A stretch of 64,000 bases of DNA from Mogibacterium sp. (lineage in GTDB: Bacteria > Bacillota > Clostridia > Peptostreptococcales > Anaerovoracaceae), in the NCBI GenBank assembly GCA_017405845.1, contig JAFQZQ010000040.1, positions 1-64,000 on the forward strand, given 5' to 3'. A program made the position numbers and the translations under genes. Positions within the stretch are counted from its first letter, which is position 1. The number at the start of each line of letters is the position of its first letter. Positions 36,007 to 43,458 of this stretch are shown here, piece by piece. The notes below the pieces were generated by a model that had not been told where the DNA came from, searched no databases, and was given only the letters and a program-made list of their open reading frames with translations.

Positions 36007-37020
36007 ATGATAAATAACATTCTTGTTGAAGCATGTGTCAGAGCTTTCAAAACCATTTTTGAAAGGGAAAACATACCATATGTCATAAAAGATGATGCGG
36101 AGTCACAGTTCTTTTATCAGCTTTGGGAAAAAAATGATGCGGAAAGAGAGCTGGCCTACAGACAGGCAGCACCTGCAATCGAGCGTATAGCTTCGCACGA
36201 GCCGTACATCTTTGAAACAGGCGGTGAGCCTCTCATTGTACGTTTTAATTATCTTGACAGAAAGCTGGAGAGGGACTCATTCGGTGAGATAATGCTCGAA
36301 CGCCCTGACCTCAACTGGCGCTTCTCCATATCCGTAAAAAGTGACGCAAGGATACTGACAGCTTTGCCTATAGCGGACCGTGAGCTCGAAATGAATAAAG
36401 AGGAGATCAAAGGATCTTTCAACGCAATCGATGATTTCGGCGACCGCGTTTTCGGGATCCCGTGCACTAATGAGTATTTCGAGGACATGAACGAGATCCT
36501 TCTAAATATTGCTCCTCGCGACAGTGAAAACTGGTCAGAGCTGGTAAAGGATGAGAATTTCGTATACGGATCGCTTATTACGCCTATGCTCAGAGCCATG
36601 GGCCGCGAGTTCCCTCGCATATTTAAATATCATCCGGAGGCTCCTCAGAAACTGTTCGATTATTTTTACGGCAAGATTGACTATTACTTCATAAACCCGA
36701 TCGAAGAGCTGAAAGTGACCCGTATAGGCTGCGTAAACTCGCGCGGCGGTCTCGGACGTATTCCGGACAACAATAACCTGAAAACTCCTAGAGTCGGATT
36801 CCCTTCGGAGCTCCTCGATGTGAGATTCGCGACCGGCAAATACGGAGAGGTGTCGAGAGACACGCTGCAGCTGAGTTTTGACGGAGGCTGGTCGCTGTGC
36901 TTCGTTATCTTTCCTGTATACGACACTTATGGCGAGCTCGGATTTGATCTTCAGGTATACCTTCCGAGTACACCGTTCGGCAGCTACCGCGATCAGGTAG
37001 AATGGCTGCCTGAGGAATAA
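36007..37020 (+). CDS. HaeIII-family restriction endonuclease-like protein (orphan)
   Basis: The 337-residue soluble protein matches, from memory of the family, the overall pattern of HaeIII (recognises GGCC): an N-terminal helical part, a strand with NWRFSISVKSDA near 101-112 in place of the HaeIII SLKHN motif, then DDFGDRVFGIPCTNEYFEDM near 138-157, a YFYGKIDYYFI segment and a C-terminal FDGGWSLCF strand. The catalytic-type Lys is kept but nearby His residues are not, so activity is uncertain. There is no cytosine methyltransferase next to it or anywhere in the window, and GGCC sites are plentiful. It has GAAGGAGGAG before the start and is 7 bp upstream of a YitT-type membrane gene. Confidence 0.55.
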   Translation: MINNILVEACVRAFKTIFERENIPYVIKDDAESQFFYQLWEKNDAERELAYRQAAPAIERIASHEPYIFETGGEPLIVRFNYLDRKLERDSFGEIMLERPDLNWRFSISVKSDARILTALPIADRELEMNKEEIKGSFNAIDDFGDRVFGIPCTNEYFEDMNEILLNIAPRDSENWSELVKDENFVYGSLITPMLRAMGREFPRIFKYHPEAPQKLFDYFYGKIDYYFINPIEELKVTRIGCVNSRGGLGRIPDNNNLKTPRVGFPSELLDVRFATGKYGEVSRDTLQLSFDGGWSLCFVIFPVYDTYGELGFDLQVYLPSTPFGSYRDQVEWLPEE

Positions 37021-37027
37021 AGCAATA

Positions 37028-37927
37028 ATGTTTAGATCACCAAAGACAAAAATAGGTAAATTTCTCAGAGAAACGCTGATAGTTCTGACATCGGCGTTTT
37101 TCGGTTCGTCTGTTCAGATATTCGTCATGATACCTAACGGAATGACTTCCGGAGGTATGCCGGGCATTGCGAGGCTTATCACGCACTTTCTGCCGATCAG
37201 CTATTCACTCGTGTATTACACGCTGTCAATGGTGGTGCTGATAATAGCGTTCTTTGCAATGGGAAAGGCGGAGGTGAGGCGGATAATTGCGCTTGGCTTT
37301 GCGTATCCGATAATGCTGTTCATCTTTGAACACATCAATTATGAGTTTCTGAATTCGCCTGACCCGCTGCTTGCGGCGCTTCTCATCGGAGCGTTCTATG
37401 GGATTGCAACCGGTGTAGGATACATAGGAGGGTACTCTTCCGGAGGAACTGATACCCTGGCAAGGGTCATCAAGTTCAAATTCCTCAACCACGTGCGAAC
37501 AGGTGACATACAGATGGCGATGGATATCTGCATAATCGCGGTCTCGGCATTTGTATTCGACACGAACATCGCAATGTACGCCATAGTTACTGCTGTAGTG
37601 GCTGCCAGGGTTATATCGGCTATTACGGTCGGATATGGGGGCAGGTTCGTACAGTTTGACATAATCCCGAGTTCCAGAGAAAGGGAACAGGACATTACCG
37701 ACTATGTACTCAATGATGTAAACAGGGCAGTCACATCCCACGTCTCGCGAGGAGAGTATACTCTGTCCGAACGAAGGACGCTGTCAATCATCTGCACTCC
37801 TGCAGAGAGCATAAAGATAAAAAAGTATGTTGCGGAGAAGGATCCGGAGGCCTTCGCTACGGTCATGTCTCTGACTAACGTATGGGGAAAACGCTTTCAC
37901 GACTTCAACGAAGCTGACAACACATAG
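37028..37927 (+). CDS. YitT family membrane protein
   Basis: The 299-residue protein has about five or six membrane segments in its first 210 residues with the YitT (DUF161) features MIPNGMTSGGMPGIA and GYIGGYSSGGTDTLA, followed by a cytoplasmic C-terminal domain of the DUF2179 type (about 215-290). Function is unknown; some members affect stress tolerance or transport. It follows the HaeIII-like gene by 7 bp, but YitT genes are usually independent, so this need not mean shared function. Confidence 0.85.
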   Translation: MFRSPKTKIGKFLRETLIVLTSAFFGSSVQIFVMIPNGMTSGGMPGIARLITHFLPISYSLVYYTLSMVVLIIAFFAMGKAEVRRIIALGFAYPIMLFIFEHINYEFLNSPDPLLAALLIGAFYGIATGVGYIGGYSSGGTDTLARVIKFKFLNHVRTGDIQMAMDICIIAVSAFVFDTNIAMYAIVTAVVAARVISAITVGYGGRFVQFDIIPSSREREQDITDYVLNDVNRAVTSHVSRGEYTLSERRTLSIICTPAESIKIKKYVAEKDPEAFATVMSLTNVWGKRFHDFNEADNT

Positions 37928-37956
37928 AAAACAAATCGAAAAAGGACAAAATAACA

Positions 37957-37999
37957 GGATGCGCTTAAGCCTTATGCTTTGGCGCATCCTTGATTTTTG
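37957..37999. terminator. Hairpin between convergent yitT and SDR genes
   Basis: GGATGCGC (37957-37964) pairs with GCGCATCC (37982-37989) across a 17-base loop, followed by TTGATTTTT. Likely terminator for one or both genes. Confidence 0.6.
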
Positions 38000-38008
38000 A
38001 ACGGTAAA

Positions 38009-38782
38009 CTACATTGATGTATAGCCGCCGTCTACAGGGAGCATGACTCCGGTCACATATGTAGTAGCCGGCGATGCGAGGAAAATGGCTGCTGTGTCGA
38101 GCTCACCCTCGTCACCGTATCTTTCCATTGGGATCATAGTTTTTGCATTTGCCTGGAAGAACTCGCTATCAAGAGTTTCCCTTGTGAGCGGTGAATAGAA
38201 GTATCCAGGGCAGATAGCATTTACTGCGATGCCGTACTTGCCCCACTCTGCAGCGAGTGCACGTGTGAGGTTGACCACGCCGCCTTTAGCTGCGTGATAA
38301 GGTGAAGCAGGGGCTACCTTGTTACCTACAAGACCGTACATGGAAGCTATATTTATGATGCGTCCGTACTTTGCAGGTATCATAGCCTGTTTTGCAACGG
38401 CACGGGCCATTTTGAATGTACCGAAGAGATCTATATTGAGTTCATTCATGAACTGATCGTCTGTTATATCCTCAGCAGGTGCTACTGCGCCTGTTCCTGC
38501 GTTATTAATAAGGATATCGATGCGGCCGAACTTTTCCATAACAGTCTTGACAGCTGCTTCGACCATTTCTGTATCAGTGATATCACATCTTACTGCGAGC
38601 GTCTCAACTCCGAATTCCTTTGCAAGATCTGCAGCTACTTCTTCAATGAGGTTCTGACGACGGGCGACTGCTACAATATTGCAGCCCTGGCGCGCAAGAG
38701 CCTTTGCCATCTGTACTCCGAGTCCTGTGGAGCATCCTGTTACAACAGCAACATTACCTGTAAGATCGAATAAATTGCCCAT
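38009..38782 (-). CDS. SDR family oxidoreductase (gluconate 5-dehydrogenase-like)
   Basis: Classical short-chain dehydrogenase of 257 residues: cofactor motif TGCSTGLG near 16-23, NNAGTG, the catalytic Ser near 147 (NIASMYG) and the YHAAKGG Tyr-Lys pair near 162-168. The Arg after the second beta-strand (ARRQ) suggests NADP(H) or a mixed preference. The sequence is closest in feel to gluconate/2-deoxy-D-gluconate dehydrogenases, but substrate assignment is weak. It is transcribed away from the PutP-like gene across a 455-bp regulatory region. GGAGGT precedes the start. Confidence 0.85.
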   Translation of the reverse strand: MGNLFDLTGNVAVVTGCSTGLGVQMAKALARQGCNIVAVARRQNLIEEVAADLAKEFGVETLAVRCDITDTEMVEAAVKTVMEKFGRIDILINNAGTGAVAPAEDITDDQFMNELNIDLFGTFKMARAVAKQAMIPAKYGRIINIASMYGLVGNKVAPASPYHAAKGGVVNLTRALAAEWGKYGIAVNAICPGYFYSPLTRETLDSEFFQANAKTMIPMERYGDEGELDTAAIFLASPATTYVTGVMLPVDGGYTSM

Positions 38783-39068
38783 GGGTATCTACCTCCTTGT
38801 TCTGATCAAAAATATTATGATATTAGTATTATTCCATTATGAATTAATATTGTAAATAATGGTTATTTATTTATTGATTTGGGTTAAAGAATTAACATGC
38901 TAAAGCGAAAAGCAGAAGAAAGTGACAATTAATTAACAAACTTTTTGCGGAAAACAGGCTCTTTAGACGGCCTGAAAGCATTGAAATTTCAAGGAACTAT
39001 GGTAACGCGCACACTGCAGCTAAGTGCCCAAAATCCTGCTTAAACGATAACTTAATATCAATTTTAGA

Positions 39069-39097
39069 TTGACTTAAAGATACATTGGGGTGATAAT
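39069..39097 (+). promoter_or_regulatory. Sigma-A promoter of the PutP-like gene
   Basis: TTGACT (39069-39074), 17-bp spacer, GATAAT (39092-39097). Transcription from near 39104 gives a 5' leader of about 134 bases. The rest of the 38783-39068 gap is AT-rich with no gene that I can support. Confidence 0.75.
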
Positions 39098-39103
39098 ATG
39101 TAC

Positions 39104-39237
39104 ATAATTGTTTATTGTCACCAACCCCATTCTTATTGCGACGGTTCGAATCAATAAAGATAATCCGGAGCGAAATACACCGTAAAAAATAAAAACTCGA
39201 AAACAGCTAAGAGGTGACAATAGAAAAGGAGTATTAT
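39104..39237 (+). promoter_or_regulatory. Structured 5' leader (candidate cis-regulatory RNA)
   Basis: TATTGTCACC (39113-39122) at the 5' end of the leader is perfectly complementary to GGTGACAATA (39213-39222), which ends just before the ribosome binding site AAAGGAG of the symporter gene. Inside this 10-bp helix lie two smaller helices, TTATTG/CAATAA (39133-39138 with 39152-39157) and CGG/CCG near 39166-39182. A closing helix around a multi-stem junction next to the ribosome binding site is the plan of a riboswitch-like element. No known riboswitch consensus was recognised. Confidence 0.5.
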
Positions 39238-40752
39238 ATGAGTTCTGAAATGTTAACCTTCATTTTGTACTTTGTGGCCCTGATGGGAGTAGTAATTTAC
39301 TTCTACATCAAGGACAAGCAAAGAAGCCAGGAAGACTACTTCCTCGGAGGACGTGCGATGGGACCATGGGTAACAGCCCTCTCCGCACAGGCTTCCGACA
39401 TGTCAGCATGGCTGCTGATGGGACTTCCGGGCTCGATCCTGGCATTCGGTTTCGGCCAGATCTGGATCGGTATCGGACTCGCACTCGGTACTGCACTTAA
39501 CTGGATCCTTTGCGCAAGAAGACTGAGAGTATTCTCAGAAGAGGCAAATGACTCCATCACTATTCCGCAGTTCCTTGCAAACAGATTTGATGCAGACACA
39601 AAGACACTGCAGATCATCTGCGCGCTGATCTTCCTGTTTGCCTATACTATCTACGTTGCATCCGCTTTCGTAGCAGGCACAACAGTATTCGGCACACTGT
39701 TCCCTGGAATCTCCACAACACTCGCAATGGTTATCTTCGCACTGTTGATCGTATTCTACACGATTTTCGGCGGATTCACTGCTGTATGCTGGACAGACTT
39801 CTTCCAGGGCATGCTGATGATGATCGCGCTGATGGCAGTTCCTATCACAGTTTGGATCACGCACCAGCAGCTCGACACCTCGCTCCTCAGCCAGGTATAT
39901 GAGTACACAGACGCAAGCGGCGCTGTAGTCACATGCGACTTCGGAAGCGGAATCTTCAGCGCAAGCTGGCAGGACATCGCAACCGGTATGGCATGGGGCC
40001 TCGGATACTTCGGAATGCCGCACATCATCGTCAGATTCATGTCTATCGAGAAGCCATCTGAAATAAAGAAGTCTTCGACGATCGCCATTATCTGGGTAAT
40101 CATCTCCCTCGGAAGTGCATGCCTCATCGCTTACATGGGCAGAATGCTGGTAGCAGATGAGCTGCTCCCGATCGGAATGCAGAAGATCGTATTCATCACA
40201 ATGGCAAGGAAGTTCTTCCCGCCGGCACTCTCCGGACTGCTGCTCGCAGCTATCATCGCTGCTTCGGTATCGACTGCAGACTCCCAGCTGCTCGTAGCAT
40301 CCAGCTCGTTCACCGCTGACCTGTATGCACAGTTCAAGAAGAACGTCAGCGAGAAGGAAGCCGTAATGGTAGGACGTATCGTAGTAGTAGTTATCGCACT
40401 CATCGCTTACCTTATCGCATCCTCGAAGGGAGCAGGCGCACAGGCTATCATGAACCTGGTAGAGAACGCATGGGGCGCATTCGGTGCTTCATTCGGACCT
40501 GTAATCATCCTGTCTCTCTTCTGGAGAGAGTTCAACTACAAGGGAGCTATCGCAGGTATTATCGCAGGCTTCGTAGTAGACCTTGGCTGGCTCTTCGGCG
40601 GCCTCTCGGCTTCGACAGGCGTTTATGAGCTTCTGCCGGGATTCATTGCAGGCGGACTCGTAGCGTTCATCGTTGCGAAGGTGACACCGACACTCGACAA
40701 GGAGAGAGCAGTATTCGACAAGGCAAGAGAAAGAGATGCACTTGCTGACTAG
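39238..40752 (+). CDS. putP: Sodium/proline symporter-like (SSS family, PutP type)
   Basis: Solute:sodium symporter of 504 residues with about 13 membrane helices. PutP features: DYFLGGRAMGPWVTALSA near 33-50, SDMSAWLLMGLPG near 52-64, and the ADSQLLVASSSFTADLY stretch near 351-367 that corresponds to the sodium site. Proline is the likely substrate; other SSS substrates are possible. ATG 39238 is chosen because AAAGGAG is right before it; an in-frame GTG at 39214 lies within the leader helix and lacks a site. Confidence 0.88.
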   Translation: MSSEMLTFILYFVALMGVVIYFYIKDKQRSQEDYFLGGRAMGPWVTALSAQASDMSAWLLMGLPGSILAFGFGQIWIGIGLALGTALNWILCARRLRVFSEEANDSITIPQFLANRFDADTKTLQIICALIFLFAYTIYVASAFVAGTTVFGTLFPGISTTLAMVIFALLIVFYTIFGGFTAVCWTDFFQGMLMMIALMAVPITVWITHQQLDTSLLSQVYEYTDASGAVVTCDFGSGIFSASWQDIATGMAWGLGYFGMPHIIVRFMSIEKPSEIKKSSTIAIIWVIISLGSACLIAYMGRMLVADELLPIGMQKIVFITMARKFFPPALSGLLLAAIIAASVSTADSQLLVASSSFTADLYAQFKKNVSEKEAVMVGRIVVVVIALIAYLIASSKGAGAQAIMNLVENAWGAFGASFGPVIILSLFWREFNYKGAIAGIIAGFVVDLGWLFGGLSASTGVYELLPGFIAGGLVAFIVAKVTPTLDKERAVFDKARERDALAD

Positions 40753-40777
40753 TACAAACTGAAAAACTGAATAGCAG

Positions 40778-40808
40778 AGATGCAGGCGTAACAGTCTGCA
40801 TCTTTTTT
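40778..40808 (+). terminator. Rho-independent terminator after the PutP-like gene
   Basis: AGATGCAG (40778-40785) with CTGCATCT (40796-40803), then TTTTT. Confidence 0.85.
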
Positions 40809-40820
40809 ATGTAAAAAAAG

Positions 40821-40899
40821 GGGGACAGGCACCAGTATATGTCCTTAACGGTGCCTGTCCCCGTAAGGGGCGTCTGACAGGGACTGTCCCTGTTTTATT
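40821..40899. repeat. REP-like palindromic repeats
   Basis: A 13-bp perfect inverted repeat GGGGACAGGCACC (40821-40833)/GGTGCCTGTCCCC (40850-40862) is followed by CCCC/GGGG (40859-40870) and a second palindrome ACAGGGAC (40877-40884)/GTCCCTGT (40886-40893) with a T-rich tail. Such GGGGACAGGCACC palindromes recur between genes in many bacteria, sometimes with RAYT transposases. No transposase is nearby. Confidence 0.7.
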
Positions 40900-40940
40900 T
40901 TAAATATGTTAAGAATGACCATAACAGGCATTTAGATTTA

Positions 40941-40969
40941 TTTACGTATAGGGACGGCATGAATATTCT
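40941..40969 (+). promoter_or_regulatory. Promoter of the first protease-like gene (copy 1)
   Basis: TTTACG (40941-40946), 17-bp spacer, TATTCT (40964-40969), preceded by TTTAGATTTA. The same arrangement occurs before the second gene (41699-41727). Confidence 0.6.
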
Positions 40970-41015
40970 GTGGCATAGTGGGGGACTATCACGCCAAAAA
41001 ATGGAGGTAAAAACC

Positions 41016-41693
41016 ATGAAAAAGAGAATCATTGCCGCGTTAATTACATTTGCACTGCTGATCCCGCTTACAACACCCGCGGTGTATGCAGGAGATCTTC
41101 TTATGAGCAAGGCTGTTTACTACACCGATGAATCCGATTACATGGATGGTGACTGCATTCTGACAGCAACAAGAATGATGATTAGAAGATCTGCCATAAT
41201 GCACGACAGGACCGGATGGCTCAATATCACAAATGAGTCACTACGGCCTCAAGCCACTATGGACGGATTGCTTCTGTACAGCTTTGATTACAATTCCGGA
41301 GGAGCTACCTACAGCGTTGCCTGTGGATCGTTCACGGGAGAGGGCAGTTACGCGAGGATAAGTGAGTTTGAAAGTCTGCTGAATGCGCATCCCGAGGGAA
41401 TCGTTGTCTGGGGAATAGACGCTGCAAGTACAGGCACTCACGGTGTGCTCGTGGTCAAAGTTGAGAACGGAGTAGTTTATGCTATGGACTCATCGTACAA
41501 CATGGGAGCGTTCAGCGAAGGCATCCAGAAGTGGGATGATACAACCATGCTCGATCCGAGTCTTTGTACTGACTACTGGTTTATAGATGAGGTCACTGAG
41601 GGAGGCATTGCACTTGATTCAGTCATGCCGGCAGAAAAAAACATAAGGGCATTGCATTTCAATTTATTAAGGCAACGCATAACAAGTGTTTAG
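41016..41693 (+). CDS. Secreted C39-like cysteine peptidase-type protein, short copy
   Basis: The 225-residue protein has a Sec signal peptide (MKKRIIAALITFALL, cleavage near residue 25) and a domain with a likely Cys-His-Asp triad: Cys47 in DGDCILTA, His142 in GTHGVLV and Asp158 in YAMDSSYN. This is the plan of papain-like/C39-type peptidases. It is homologous over its length to the N-terminal part of the next gene but lacks the repeats. Its last 17 or so codons lie in DNA homologous to its own upstream region, so the C-terminus looks newly formed by a tandem duplication. Activity is not proven. ATGGAGG precedes the start. Confidence 0.7.
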   Translation: MKKRIIAALITFALLIPLTTPAVYAGDLLMSKAVYYTDESDYMDGDCILTATRMMIRRSAIMHDRTGWLNITNESLRPQATMDGLLLYSFDYNSGGATYSVACGSFTGEGSYARISEFESLLNAHPEGIVVWGIDAASTGTHGVLVVKVENGVVYAMDSSYNMGAFSEGIQKWDDTTMLDPSLCTDYWFIDEVTEGGIALDSVMPAEKNIRALHFNLLRQRITSV

Positions 41694-41698
41694 GTTTA

Positions 41699-41727
41699 TT
41701 TACGCGCGCCGAAGGGGTAGCTATTCT
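41699..41727 (+). promoter_or_regulatory. Promoter of the second protease-like gene (copy 2)
   Basis: TTTACG (41699-41704), 17-bp spacer, TATTCT (41722-41727), with TTTAGGTTTA in front. It begins directly at the stop codon of the first gene. Confidence 0.6.
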
Positions 41728-41750
41728 GTAGAGTGCGGAGGTATCTGACT

Positions 41751-43358
41751 ATGAAAAAAAGAATAGCAGCATTATTTATTACACTTGCAGTCCTCATCAC
41801 AGCTATGCCGCTACAGGTAAGTGCGGCTACTGCTCCGGAGGACAGAAAGACTGTTTGCTATACCGCAGCTTCTGATTATAAAAGCGGAGACTGCATACTT
41901 TCGGCTACGAAAGTAATGATCAGAAGAGCAATGGTTATGCGCGGTTCGACCAAGTGGAGCACAATTACAAACAAGGCTATCAGAAAACAGGCAACAATCT
42001 TTGGGCTTTTGCTTCATAGATTTACATATGAAGCTGATGGTATGTCTTACAAAATCAGGGTAGGCTTTTTCAAAGGAAATACGAGTGCGGCAAGAATCAA
42101 GGAATTTGAAAAGCTTATCAAAGCACATCCGGAAGGCGTGGTGATCTGGGGCAAGAATGCATCTGTGTTTGGAATGCACGGAGTGCTGCTTACCGATGTA
42201 AAAAAGGGAGTGCCATATGTAATGGACTCCTGGTATAATCTCGGACCGAGAAAGTGCGGCATACAGGTTTGGGATGAATCATCGATGAAAAGCCCGGTGA
42301 GATGCACCCAGTACTGGATCATTAAAGAAGTAGGATTGGCTAAGAAAGCAAAAGCTCCTGCAAAGGGCAAGCCTCTTGCGCCGATTTCAGCAAAGGATGT
42401 CGACACAAAATCCACTCTTGCAATAAAGGATCAGACGATTCCTGTAAACATTAAAGAGGGCAACAGCTTTGGCGTTGAAGGAGTAATAAGCTCAAATTAC
42501 AGGATCTCCAGCGTGACGGTCAAAATACTGGACTCCAATGGCAATGCGGTAATAAGCAAAACCGTAAAGCCGGAGAAATGGAACTACGATCTGGCCGGTG
42601 TTGACTCCTCCATCAAATTCGGTACGTTAAGCACCGGATCATATACTTACCGTATAACTGCAAAGGATGAGCTTAAATCGAAAACCCTGACCAATGCGAA
42701 ATTCACTGTATCACCTAAACCTGATACCGGAAAGAGCAAGCTTACAATATCTAAGGCGGTTTATCCTTCCGCGCTGTATCAGGGTGAGGCCTTCTCAATC
42801 AGTGGAAAGGTTACATCAAACTGCAAAATCAGCAGGGTCACAGTCTCGATTACCGATAAAGAAGGTAATAAAGTATTGAGCGCCTCAGCATCGCCGTCCG
42901 CGAAAAAATATGATGTCAGCGGACTTGATGCAAGGATAAAATTCGGATCACTGAGCGCGGGAAAATATAAGTATTCTATCGTGGCAAAGGATGCAAAGCA
43001 GACGAGAACCCTTGTAAACCGCAGTTTCGAAGTAATCAAGAAACCTGTATACTCCACACTGAAAATCGAGTCGTATAACTACCCTACATCGCTTACACAA
43101 GGGAAGTCATTCTCGATAAAAGGCAGTATCAGCTCAAACAAGAATATTGAAACAGTTACCGTGCAGGTAGTTGACAGTAACGGAAACGCTGTCTTATCTG
43201 CAACAGCAAAACCTGCTGCGAAATCTTTCCAGGTAAAAGACCTTGATGCAAAAATCAAGTTCGGAACACTTGGAACAGGTACATACAAGTATAAGGTTGT
43301 CGCAAAGGATACCGTTAAGAAGCTAACACTCGTAAATAAGAGCTTCACTGTAAAGTAA
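41751..43358 (+). CDS. Secreted C39-like cysteine peptidase-type protein with three Ig-like repeats
   Basis: A 535-residue exported protein: signal peptide (about 1-26), peptidase-like domain (about 30-205) with Cys48, His143 and Asp159 aligned to the short copy, a Lys/Ala/Pro linker, and three tandem beta-sandwich repeats at about 223-325, 333-430 and 438-535. Each repeat has the pattern G(K/E)SFSIxGxxSSN, then VxVxDxxGNAVxS and a closing FGTLxxGxYxYxxxAKD. Similar repeats occur in clostridial surface proteins. GGAGG precedes ATG 41751. It probably acts at the cell surface or in the medium; target unknown. Confidence 0.72.
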   Translation: MKKRIAALFITLAVLITAMPLQVSAATAPEDRKTVCYTAASDYKSGDCILSATKVMIRRAMVMRGSTKWSTITNKAIRKQATIFGLLLHRFTYEADGMSYKIRVGFFKGNTSAARIKEFEKLIKAHPEGVVIWGKNASVFGMHGVLLTDVKKGVPYVMDSWYNLGPRKCGIQVWDESSMKSPVRCTQYWIIKEVGLAKKAKAPAKGKPLAPISAKDVDTKSTLAIKDQTIPVNIKEGNSFGVEGVISSNYRISSVTVKILDSNGNAVISKTVKPEKWNYDLAGVDSSIKFGTLSTGSYTYRITAKDELKSKTLTNAKFTVSPKPDTGKSKLTISKAVYPSALYQGEAFSISGKVTSNCKISRVTVSITDKEGNKVLSASASPSAKKYDVSGLDARIKFGSLSAGKYKYSIVAKDAKQTRTLVNRSFEVIKKPVYSTLKIESYNYPTSLTQGKSFSIKGSISSNKNIETVTVQVVDSNGNAVLSATAKPAAKSFQVKDLDAKIKFGTLGTGTYKYKVVAKDTVKKLTLVNKSFTVK

Positions 43359-43407
43359 CGGCATTCCATGCGACCGGCGATATACGTTCCGGTCAAACGA
43401 AATCAAT

Positions 43408-43439
43408 AAAAATGGATCAGATTGCTCTGATCCATTTTT
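43408..43439. terminator. Bidirectional terminator
   Basis: Perfect 14-bp stem AAAAATGGATCAGA (43408-43421)/TCTGATCCATTTTT (43426-43439). The A- and T-ends make it work for both the plus-strand peptidase gene and the minus-strand DUF1015 gene. Confidence 0.9.
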
Positions 43440-43458
43440 GTTGTTATGACAAATTGTT

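Noticed and set aside
39214..39237. Upstream GTG start for the PutP-like gene
   Set aside because: It lies within the predicted leader helix and has no binding site; ATG 39238 has AAAGGAG.
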